DNA of 64,000 nucleotides from Sediminibacterium sp. (GTDB lineage: Bacteria; Bacteroidota; Bacteroidia; Chitinophagales; Chitinophagaceae), in NCBI GenBank assembly GCA_007280515.1, contig QYPL01000020.1, forward strand, positions 1 to 64,000, given 5' to 3'. Under the pieces are notes generated by a model, which saw nothing but the letters and a program-made list of their open reading frames with translations, was not told where the DNA came from and did no database searches. The position numbers and the translations under genes were made by a program. This document shows, piece after piece, positions 27,846 through 35,698 of the stretch; position 1 is the stretch's first letter; each line of letters begins with the position of its first letter.

Positions 27846-27853
27846 TAACTTTG
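27846..27853 (+). promoter_or_regulatory. -7 box of the citrate synthase gene
   Basis: TAACTTTG is an exact TAnnTTTG match, 40 bases before the ATG at 27894. It gives a normal short leader rather than a leaderless transcript. Confidence 0.5.
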
Positions 27854-27893
27854 TGCCGAAATTTAAACGGTTTTCAATCACAATATTTTGGTT

Positions 27894-29210
27894 ATGGAAG
27901 AAATTAAAGACAAGTTTAGTGTTAAAGCCACTGCAGCTATTTTGGAGATTAAAGAAATCATCAAAGAACATGGTGATAAAAAAATTGGTGAAGTAACTTT
28001 ATCACAAGCCTACCAAGGTATGCGTGGTATCACTGGACTTGTTACAGAAACAAGTTTATTAGATGCGCAAGAAGGAATTCGTTTCAGAGGTTTTAGCATT
28101 CCTGAATTACAAGCAAAATTGCCCAAAGCACCAAACGGTGATGAACCCTTACCAGAAGGTTTGTTTTATTTAATGATGATTGGAGAATTACCGGCAGAGA
28201 GAGATGTTAAAAAAGTTACGAGTAATTGGCAAAGAAGAAGTCATGTGCCAACACATGTATTTGATGTAATAGATGCCTTTCCTATAAACAGTCATCCCAT
28301 GACCATGTATGTGGCAGCGGTAATGGCATTGCAAACAGAATCTAAATTTGCACAAGCCTATGCCAAGGGTGTGAATAAAAAAGATTACTGGCAATATACT
28401 TACGACGACTCCATGGACTTAATTGCGCGTTTACCAAGAATAGCAGCTTATATCTATAGAAGAAAATATAAGAACAACCAACATATTCACCCGAACGGAT
28501 TATTAGACTGGGCAGGTAACCTTGCCTATATGATGGGCTTTGAAGATGAAAGCACTAAAGAATTAATGAGATTATACATGACCATTCACGCCGACCACGA
28601 AGGGGGCAATGTCTCTGCACATACTACACATATAGTTGGTTCTGCATTAAGCGATCCTTATTTAAGTTATGCTGCAGGTATGAATGGTTTAGCAGGTCCT
28701 TTGCATGGCTTAGCCAATCAGGAAGTAATTAAATGGATTTTAGAAATGCAAGAAGCTATTGGAACGGATGAACCTAGTACTGCGCAAATTGCTGAATATG
28801 TTAAAAAAACTTTAGCGGAAGGAAAAGTAGTTCCAGGCTATGGCCACGCGGTATTAAGAAAAACCGATCCTCGTTTTACAGCACAAATGGAATTTGGTAA
28901 AAAACATTTAGCGGATGATAAACTAGTGAATACGGTTTGGAAAATTTATGAAACAGTGCCACCTATTTTAGAGTCATTAGGGAAAATAAAAAATCCTTGG
29001 CCGAATGTGGATGCACATAGTGGTGCCTTATTAGTACATTATGGTATTGTTGAATATGAATTTTACACTGTCTTATTTGCAGTAAGTAGAGCCTTAGGGG
29101 TTTTGGCAAGTTTAACATGGGATCGTGCATTAGGCTTCCCATTAGAGCGTCCAAAATCGGTTACCACAGAAGCAGTTAAACTTTGGTTAGACGGTAAAGG
29201 AGAAATTTAG
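27894..29210 (+). CDS. gltA: Citrate synthase, eukaryotic (mitochondrial) type
   Basis: Condenses oxaloacetate and acetyl-CoA to citrate in the TCA cycle. The 438-residue product carries the active-site triad His271 (GPLHGLANQE), His318 (PGYGHAVLRKTDPR) and Asp373 (PWPNVDAHSG), numbers nearly the same as in pig mitochondrial enzyme (274, 320, 375). Stretches such as HADHEGGNVSAHT and RALGFPLERPKS are those of the mitochondrial enzyme, not of E. coli GltA. The ATG at 27894 is preferred to a TTG at 27888. tRNA-Ala follows 14 bases later. Confidence 0.93.
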   Translation: MEEIKDKFSVKATAAILEIKEIIKEHGDKKIGEVTLSQAYQGMRGITGLVTETSLLDAQEGIRFRGFSIPELQAKLPKAPNGDEPLPEGLFYLMMIGELPAERDVKKVTSNWQRRSHVPTHVFDVIDAFPINSHPMTMYVAAVMALQTESKFAQAYAKGVNKKDYWQYTYDDSMDLIARLPRIAAYIYRRKYKNNQHIHPNGLLDWAGNLAYMMGFEDESTKELMRLYMTIHADHEGGNVSAHTTHIVGSALSDPYLSYAAGMNGLAGPLHGLANQEVIKWILEMQEAIGTDEPSTAQIAEYVKKTLAEGKVVPGYGHAVLRKTDPRFTAQMEFGKKHLADDKLVNTVWKIYETVPPILESLGKIKNPWPNVDAHSGALLVHYGIVEYEFYTVLFAVSRALGVLASLTWDRALGFPLERPKSVTTEAVKLWLDGKGEI

Positions 29211-29224
29211 CGTTTAATTCAATA

Positions 29225-29297
<73 letters not shown>

Positions 29298-29318
29298 CAT
29301 TTTAATTTATTTTTTCCA

Positions 29319-31715
29319 ATGCCTTCTATTTTCAGGCTTTTATTTATTCTACTATTTTCAAGTATCTCCCTATTTTCAGTTGGGCAACAGCCTGCTATTT
29401 TAATTAAAGTAGTCGATGCTAAAAATAATCCTGTTGGATTTGCAAATATTTCTATTCTAAGTAAAATAGATAGCACAAAAACTACCAATGCGATTACAGA
29501 TAGTATTGGCATTACAAAAATAAACCTAGGACCAAAAGCTAGTTATACCATTAGAGTATCGGCCATCGGATATAAGAAGTTTAGTAAAGACTATTTTATT
29601 AATGAACAAACCTCTATTGCCATTAAACTTACTGAAGACCCTACCCAATTAAACGAAGTAGTGGTAAAATCTTCTAAGGCCTTAATTCGTCAAGAAGATG
29701 ATAAGTCGGTAGTAGATCCGGAGGCTTTAGCTGCCAGTTCAACCAATGCCTATGAAACAGTGGAGAAAGTGCCTGGTGTTTTTATTGACCAAGATGGTAA
29801 TATCTATTTAAATGGCCTTTCACCTGCAGGGGTGCAAATAAATGGGCGCGATTTAAAAATGAGTGCTGCTGATATTGCCATTTTATTAAAAAGTTTACCG
29901 CCTAATGCCATTCAAAAAATTGAATTAATAAGAACACCCTCTGCTAAATACGATGCCTCGGGTGGCGGGGGACTTGTGAATATTATTCTAATGAAAGGGG
30001 TGAAAATTGGTATCAATGGCTCGGTGAATACAGGGTTTTCACAAGGTGTATATGGCAATCAATACTTAGGGTTTAACTTGAATAATAATAACGATAAACT
30101 AAGTTCTTATGTGAATGCGCAGTATGGCAATAATAATGGCTATACCACTACCAATTCAGATAGAATATTAAACATTGATTCAGCATTAAGACAAGAAGCA
30201 AGAGCAGTCTCGCCCAATAATTATTTGAATTTGGGTTATGGTTTTGGAAAAACTATTAAAGAAAAATGGGAATTGAATTATGATGGAAGAATGAGCCAAA
30301 ACAAGTTTGATAATACAACTAATAGCCAGTCTTACTTACATCAAATTTCCAGTAATCAAAATACAGGGAATTTGCAATCTTATGTTAACAATAAGGGGAC
30401 GAATAATTTTATGAATCAATCCTTTCGAGTGAAGTTAAAATTAGACACCGTGGGCGGAGAGTGGGTGAACGATGTATCTTTTACTTTTTCAAAAAGTAGT
30501 ACCGATCAAAATTATTGGAATTTATTATTATCGAAAAATACGAGCACAGGAGGTGATGGAGATTATGGTAATGATAGAAATTTTTTCACCTACCAGTCCG
30601 ATATTAGAAAAAAAATAAGAGGTATTACTATTGAATCGGGCGTTAAAGCTTCGGTTTTAAATTTTAATAATAAATCTAATTATACTAAAAATACTGGGGG
30701 TTTAAAAGCACCCGATCCCTTTCGAACCAGTAGTTTTAACTATACAGAGCAAATTAATGCGGCCTACTTACAAGGGTCTAAAACCTGGGGTCCAATAGTT
30801 TTAAAAGTAGGTTCAAGGTTGGAGCAAACCATTATGCAGGGGCATCAATACATTCCAAGAGACACTAGTTTTTCAGTGAATAGAACGGACGCATTCCCTT
30901 ATGTGTATTTGAGTAGAAAAATTTTGATGATTATGAATTATGAATTGAGAGGTTTTTTAGTGTACCGAAAAACCATCAGTAGACCTTCTTATGATTATTT
31001 AAACCCCTTTGCAAAATACATCGATCCCTTTTTATATGAAGTAGGTAATCCTAATTTAAAGCCTCAATTTACAAGTAACTATGAGGCCAATATTAGTGTG
31101 GACGACAAGCCTTTATTTGCTTATGGAGTCAATGAAACCACCGATATCTTTACCAATGTAGTGTATCAGTCGCCTATTAATAAACAAGTGAGTTACCGTA
31201 CCTATGATAATTTAGGAAAGAGTAGAGAAACTTATTTTAGAATTATTGGAGTCATTCCTCCGGGTAAGAAGTTTTTCGCAGTACTAGGAACTCAGTATAA
31301 TAGAAATAACTATAATGGATTTTACGAAGGTAAACCCATTGTTTTTAACAGAGGTACTTGGTCTGTATTTACTTTTCAATCCTTTAAGTTAGATGGGTTT
31401 TCAACCATGACACTGAATGGTTTTTGGAGATTCAAAGGACAGCAACAATTTTATGAATTGTCCGATTTTGGAACTTTGAACGCCACCATTAACAGACAAT
31501 TTTTAAAGAAAAAATTAACTATTACCGCCAGCTACAACGACTTCTTATTTACCAGTAACAATCATTTTGAATACCATCAAGGAACACAGAATGCAACAGG
31601 TTATAGAGAGTCGGATTCAAGAAGAGTAGGAATTTCTCTTCGTTATAATTTTGGTATCAAGCCTAAGGAGAATAAGATGGACATGCTAGATCAAGGTAGT
31701 GCTGAAAGAAACTAG
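29319..31715 (+). CDS. TonB-dependent receptor with carboxypeptidase-regulatory-like domain
   Basis: An outer-membrane protein of 798 residues. A signal peptide (cleavage about residue 24, SVGQQ) is followed by a carboxypeptidase-D-regulatory-like domain (about 25-105), a plug (about 110-215, including the segment YLNGLSPAGVQINGRDL) and a beta-barrel of the OMP_b-brl_3 type. No SusD partner is adjacent, so the ligand is unknown. The ATG at 29319 is used because the longer frame from 29256 runs through the tRNA-Ala gene. It has no promoter of its own that I can identify. Confidence 0.85.
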   Translation: MPSIFRLLFILLFSSISLFSVGQQPAILIKVVDAKNNPVGFANISILSKIDSTKTTNAITDSIGITKINLGPKASYTIRVSAIGYKKFSKDYFINEQTSIAIKLTEDPTQLNEVVVKSSKALIRQEDDKSVVDPEALAASSTNAYETVEKVPGVFIDQDGNIYLNGLSPAGVQINGRDLKMSAADIAILLKSLPPNAIQKIELIRTPSAKYDASGGGGLVNIILMKGVKIGINGSVNTGFSQGVYGNQYLGFNLNNNNDKLSSYVNAQYGNNNGYTTTNSDRILNIDSALRQEARAVSPNNYLNLGYGFGKTIKEKWELNYDGRMSQNKFDNTTNSQSYLHQISSNQNTGNLQSYVNNKGTNNFMNQSFRVKLKLDTVGGEWVNDVSFTFSKSSTDQNYWNLLLSKNTSTGGDGDYGNDRNFFTYQSDIRKKIRGITIESGVKASVLNFNNKSNYTKNTGGLKAPDPFRTSSFNYTEQINAAYLQGSKTWGPIVLKVGSRLEQTIMQGHQYIPRDTSFSVNRTDAFPYVYLSRKILMIMNYELRGFLVYRKTISRPSYDYLNPFAKYIDPFLYEVGNPNLKPQFTSNYEANISVDDKPLFAYGVNETTDIFTNVVYQSPINKQVSYRTYDNLGKSRETYFRIIGVIPPGKKFFAVLGTQYNRNNYNGFYEGKPIVFNRGTWSVFTFQSFKLDGFSTMTLNGFWRFKGQQQFYELSDFGTLNATINRQFLKKKLTITASYNDFLFTSNNHFEYHQGTQNATGYRESDSRRVGISLRYNFGIKPKENKMDMLDQGSAERN

Positions 31716-31778
31716 GTTTTATTTAGTAACCTAATTTTCTGTATTCATCTTCTTAATGAATCTTATTATTTAAAATAC

Positions 31779-32987
31779 TTACTTACCTAGTTGTTCTATT
31801 AATGCAAATACAGTCATTGAGCCCATTGTTAGCACTACCATCCAGCCCATCATTTCAATCCATAGTGGGTATTTAAATTGTTTTAAGATGGGTAATTTTC
31901 TTCCTGCAATTAACATAATAGCTAAGGCAAATGGTAAAATAAATCCATTCACTAAACCTGCCATTAATAAAAGCTCTTTAGGTTTACCTAAAATAACAAA
32001 TAAGGAGGCAGATAAAATAATAAATGCAGAAATAGCCTTACGCTCGTTTTGGAGCAGTTTAATTTTTGTATTTTTTATAAAACTATAAGATGTATAAGAG
32101 GCGCCTATGACAGAAGAGATAGCGGCGCTCCATAAAACAATACCAAAAACAAATAAGCCCCATCTTCCTGCAGCCGATTCGAATATAGTGGCAGCGGGAT
32201 TATTTTTATCTAAATGAATTCCTTGGCTAACAATACCTACTGCTGCAAGAAATAAAATATAACGCATAAAAGAAGAAATTAAAATACCTCTGCTTGCGCT
32301 TTTGGTAACAAACTTAATATGTTCTGTGCCTGAGATACCTGCATCAATTAACCTGTGCGCGCCAGAAAAAGTAATATAGCCACCCACCGTGCCGCCTACA
32401 ATAGTTACAATAGCAAGTAATGAAATTTTTTCTGGAATAAAACTATGGTGCACGGCTTCTAAAATAGGAGGGTGTGCTGCGTATACAATAATTAAAGTAA
32501 GCCCAATTTTTATAATGCCTAAGATTTTAGTAAGTTGGTCTAGCATTTTTCCAATTTCTTGAATCCAAAAAATGATAATGGCCACCAGGCCACTTATAAT
32601 AGCACCTTTGGCAAATGAAATACCTGTTAAAATATTTAAGGCTAGTCCGCAGCCAGCAATATTGCCAATATTAAAAGCAAAGCCTCCGAGAATTACTAAA
32701 ATAGAAAGTAGATGACCTAGTCCTGGAAAAACTTCATTGGCAATTTCTTGGGCACGCATACCGCTTAAGGTAATGGCTCTCCAAATATTTATTTGTGCAC
32801 CAAAATCTAAAATAATAGAAATTAAAATGACAAATCCGAAACTGGTTAATAATTGTTCGGTATAAAATGAAGTTTGTGTTAAAAAACCGGGACCAATAGA
32901 AGAATTCGCCATTAAAAAAGCAGCCCCCAAACCCAGGCCTGTCATGGAAGGTAGCGGACGGCCTTGATTAAGCTTGTGTAATTTCAA
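31779..32987 (-). CDS. NRAMP-family transporter without metal-binding motifs
   Basis: An inner-membrane transporter of 402 residues with about 11 helices. It is related to NRAMP proteins by the first helix (IGPGFLTQTSFYTEQLL). NRAMP metal transporters have DPGN in this helix and a Met-Pro-His motif in helix 6; here these are TEQL (43-46) and a VGGTVGGYITFSGAHR region. Metal transport is therefore unlikely. It is the last gene of the 5-oxoprolinase operon and overlaps pxpA by 20 bases, so uptake of 5-oxoproline or a related organic acid is a reasonable inference. The B. subtilis homologue ycsG is likewise linked to pxpA. Confidence 0.75.
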   Translation of the reverse strand: MKLHKLNQGRPLPSMTGLGLGAAFLMANSSIGPGFLTQTSFYTEQLLTSFGFVILISIILDFGAQINIWRAITLSGMRAQEIANEVFPGLGHLLSILVILGGFAFNIGNIAGCGLALNILTGISFAKGAIISGLVAIIIFWIQEIGKMLDQLTKILGIIKIGLTLIIVYAAHPPILEAVHHSFIPEKISLLAIVTIVGGTVGGYITFSGAHRLIDAGISGTEHIKFVTKSASRGILISSFMRYILFLAAVGIVSQGIHLDKNNPAATIFESAAGRWGLFVFGIVLWSAAISSVIGASYTSYSFIKNTKIKLLQNERKAISAFIILSASLFVILGKPKELLLMAGLVNGFILPFALAIMLIAGRKLPILKQFKYPLWIEMMGWMVVLTMGSMTVFALIEQLGK

Positions 32988-33717
32988 TCTGATTATTTTT
33001 TAAACTAGTATGAATAGCTTTGGCAAATTCAACAGCATTGATGCCGTCTCCATGAATACAAATAGTATCTGCTTCAATTTCAATGGGGTCGCCTTGAATG
33101 GTATTTACTTGATGCTTTTGTACAATCTCTAAAACTTGCTTACAAGCCTCCTCTACTTCATGAATCATGGCATGCTCTAAATACCTTGGTGTTAAATGCC
33201 CGTCTAATTGATAAGTTCTATCGGCAAAAACTTCATTCGCAAATGGCTGACCTATTTTTTTTGCTTCTTGAATAGTTTTACTTCCACTTAATCCATAGAT
33301 AATAATATCGGAATCGATAGCTTGAATGGTTTGAATAAAAATTTTACTTAAGCCTGCATCTTTAGCACAATCATTGTATAAAGCGCCATGCAATTTGACA
33401 TGATGCATTTTAGCACCTAAAGGAATGGCTACTTTTTCAAAAATATAAATTTGTTCAGCGATAAGTTCTGCCATTTCTAAAAGAGATAGCATTTGAGAAA
33501 TACGACCAAAATTTTCTCTATCAGAATAACCAGGATGCGCACCCACTGCCACATTATGCAGTAAGGCTAACTCAATTGTTTTTTTCAGTGTATCTAAATT
33601 ACCTGCATGAAATCCGCATGAAATATTGGCACTACTTATATAGGGCATGATTTGAGCTTCATTGCCCATGCCTTCGCCCATGTCGCAGTTAAGATCTATG
33701 GATGAATTTTTTTTCAA
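32968..33717 (-). CDS. pxpA: 5-oxoprolinase subunit PxpA (LamB/YcsF family)
   Basis: PxpA, with PxpB and PxpC, opens 5-oxoproline to glutamate using ATP. The family motif SIDLNCDMGEGMGNE is at the N-terminus, and HAGNLDTL, MHHVKLHGALYND and CIHGDG follow. The start is TTG at 33717, giving MKKNSSIDLNCDMGEG. The frame upstream to 33795 lies inside pxpC and encodes an unlike peptide. It overlaps the end of pxpC by 29 bases, so translation is coupled. Length 249 residues, normal for the family. Confidence 0.9.
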   Translation of the reverse strand: MKKNSSIDLNCDMGEGMGNEAQIMPYISSANISCGFHAGNLDTLKKTIELALLHNVAVGAHPGYSDRENFGRISQMLSLLEMAELIAEQIYIFEKVAIPLGAKMHHVKLHGALYNDCAKDAGLSKIFIQTIQAIDSDIIIYGLSGSKTIQEAKKIGQPFANEVFADRTYQLDGHLTPRYLEHAMIHEVEEACKQVLEIVQKHQVNTIQGDPIEIEADTICIHGDGINAVEFAKAIHTSLKNNQIEITQA

Positions 33718-34621
33718 TTTGTTGATATAATTTATGCGCAGTATCAATTGTGGTTTCCCTAAAATGAATACTTGTTTGATTGGATACTTGCGCAAGCCTA
33801 GGTAAATCTACCAAAATAATTTGACCCAAATTAGCATAGCCGCCAATGGTCTGGTGGTCGGCCATTAAAACCATCAGCTCTCCGTTAGGTAGTAATTGTA
33901 AAGTACCTCTGGTAACTGCTGCCGATAAGTATTGATTGGGTTTATTAAGTTGAAGCAAAGCGCCCTTGAGGGGGTAGCCCATTCTATTAGCCTGCCTACT
34001 AATATGATATTCAGTGCTTAAGAATACTTTTTGTGCTTCCTGAGTTAAATCATTCCAAGCAGGCCCTGTTATGAATTGAAGGGGGGCAGTAGAAAATACA
34101 TGGCTTTGAATTTCTTGGATAGTTGTAGTTCCCCCTTTAAAAACTTGTAGTTGATTTGAACTATTTTTTAATGGCTGCTCTGAAGCCTCCCATTCAAATT
34201 GAGCGTCTTTTTGAATGCTATTTGCAAAATAGCTATGACTATTTAACCAGGCTTCTTCTTTTATTTTTCCTTGAATGGCAACATAAGCAACTCTTCCTTG
34301 TAAAGGTTTTAAAAATTGCAAAACATCATTTTCTTTTACTTCAATGGGGGTATATAAGGCAATACTTTTTTCATTCAGTAAGGGTACAAAATTAGCACCA
34401 CTAATACAAATGGTATGGGCCTGCGTAAAACTAAAACTGCTTGCTGGAAAATGAATTTCAAAAACAGGGGCATTGATAGGGTTGTTTAAAATATAATTCG
34501 CCAACCTCGCCGATTGATAATCTAAATAACCATTCGCTTGAATACCTAAATGCTGGTAACCGTAGCGACCTATGTCTTGGATCGTATCTGCAATACCTTT
34601 TTTTATAATTTGAATGGCCAT
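33689..34621 (-). CDS. pxpC: 5-oxoprolinase subunit PxpC (biotin-dependent carboxyltransferase family, KipA-like)
   Basis: A 310-residue subunit of the PxpABC 5-oxoprolinase. The N-terminal strand IADTIQDIGRYGYQHLGIQANGY-type region is typical (GRYGYQHLGI at about 18-27, with the following Asp/Gln-rich contact), and the later RMGYPLKGALLQL and VLMADHQTIGGYANLGQI motifs are canonical for KipA. It lies between pxpB (5 bases upstream) and pxpA (29-base overlap). Confidence 0.9.
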   Translation of the reverse strand: MAIQIIKKGIADTIQDIGRYGYQHLGIQANGYLDYQSARLANYILNNPINAPVFEIHFPASSFSFTQAHTICISGANFVPLLNEKSIALYTPIEVKENDVLQFLKPLQGRVAYVAIQGKIKEEAWLNSHSYFANSIQKDAQFEWEASEQPLKNSSNQLQVFKGGTTTIQEIQSHVFSTAPLQFITGPAWNDLTQEAQKVFLSTEYHISRQANRMGYPLKGALLQLNKPNQYLSAAVTRGTLQLLPNGELMVLMADHQTIGGYANLGQIILVDLPRLAQVSNQTSIHFRETTIDTAHKLYQQIEKKFIHRS

Positions 34622-34626
34622 AAAAA

Positions 34627-35427
34627 TTATTTATATTCATTTAATTTTTTAAATTCTGAAAAAGAAATAGGATAAAATTGTATTCGATCGCCTGCTTTTA
34701 ATTTTCCTAAAATAGCAGGGTCCTTATCAAAAATTTTAATAGGTGTTCTTCCAATAATTTGCCATCCGCCAGGAGAATTCATTGGATAAATACCCGTCTG
34801 CATGCCAGCAATACCAACACTTCCGGCCTGTACTTCTTTTCTAGGCGTAGCATGTCTTGCAATTTGAATAGATTCATTTACTTTACCCATATAAGCAAAT
34901 CCGGGTAAAAATCCTAAGCAATATACCAGGTAAGTTTCTTCAGTATGTATTTGAATAATTTTCTCCATAGAAATTTTATTTTTGGATACTATATTTTCTA
35001 AATCAATACCCAATCTTTCATCATAACAAACGGGAATTCGAATTATTTTTTTAAGTGCTGTAGAACTATTTTTTTTAATTAAATTATTATTTGTTTTTAT
35101 TTTTTCTGCAGCATTTTTTATAGTACTATTTGTAGCAGCACTATTGAATGCTGTTAACATATCGTTCCCGAACTCAAATACAGATTGATTATTTTTGACT
35201 GTAATATTATTTTGATAAAATAAATCAATATCATAAACAAGTGTAAGTGTATGATAAGAGGGAATTAATTCTTTTATAAAATCAAAATGAAATGTTTCAA
35301 TATTTTTTTTGAGTGTAATTATTTTTTCTATAATTGCTTCGCTCATTTTTTCTTCTAATGAAAAAACAAGGGCATGGTCTCCCAGTATTTGAAGCTTCCA
35401 ATTAATATTTTCAAAATTTGTTTTCAT
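34627..35427 (-). CDS. pxpB: 5-oxoprolinase subunit PxpB (KipI-like)
   Basis: A 266-residue subunit of 5-oxoprolinase. The C-terminal half carries the KipI signatures LGFLPGFAYMG, ARHATPRKEVQAGSVGIAG, GIYPMNSPGGW and IIGRTP. The N-terminal half LGDHALVFSLE is also typical. An Asn/Lys/Ser-rich stretch at about 98-127 makes it longer than the usual 220-240 residues and looks like an interdomain linker. It is the first gene of the operon pxpB-pxpC-pxpA-transporter; its ATG follows a TATCTTTTG element by 5 bases. Confidence 0.9.
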   Translation of the reverse strand: MKTNFENINWKLQILGDHALVFSLEEKMSEAIIEKIITLKKNIETFHFDFIKELIPSYHTLTLVYDIDLFYQNNITVKNNQSVFEFGNDMLTAFNSAATNSTIKNAAEKIKTNNNLIKKNSSTALKKIIRIPVCYDERLGIDLENIVSKNKISMEKIIQIHTEETYLVYCLGFLPGFAYMGKVNESIQIARHATPRKEVQAGSVGIAGMQTGIYPMNSPGGWQIIGRTPIKIFDKDPAILGKLKAGDRIQFYPISFSEFKKLNEYK

Positions 35428-35540
35428 GAGGTCAAAAGATAGGAAAAAATCAAAAATGAGGCTAAATTCAAATTCTTAGACTTAGTTCTACTAAAAAAGC
35501 CCAAAAATGCCCAAAAAACTAATGAAATTGACCTGCTGTA

Positions 35541-35590
35541 TGTGTCAATTATACATAATTAATAATAATGGTTAGTGTATAAATGACACA
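35541..35590. promoter_or_regulatory. 14-bp inverted repeat upstream of susC
   Basis: TGTGTCAATTATAC at 35541-35554 is mirrored by GTATAAATGACACA at 35577-35590 (13 of 14 positions complementary) with a 22-base A/T-rich spacer. It lies in the divergent region of pxpB and susC. Its centre is about 96 bases before the expected susC transcription start, a typical place for an activator. It may also control pxpB. Confidence 0.5.
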
Positions 35591-35626
35591 TTTTCATAAA
35601 ATGTTCAAAAAAACTGAGTTAAAGAG

Positions 35627-35657
35627 TTTGTGATGTTAAAAAACTGTTATATTATTG
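35627..35657 (+). promoter_or_regulatory. Candidate promoter of susC
   Basis: TTTG (35627-35630), 19 bases, then TATTATTG (35650-35657; 7 of 8 to TAnnTTTG). The leader to the ATG at 35699 would be about 37-40 bases. Confidence 0.5.
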
Positions 35658-35698
35658 GGTTACGATTGTATAAAATTTTAAAATCAAACCCGAACACT

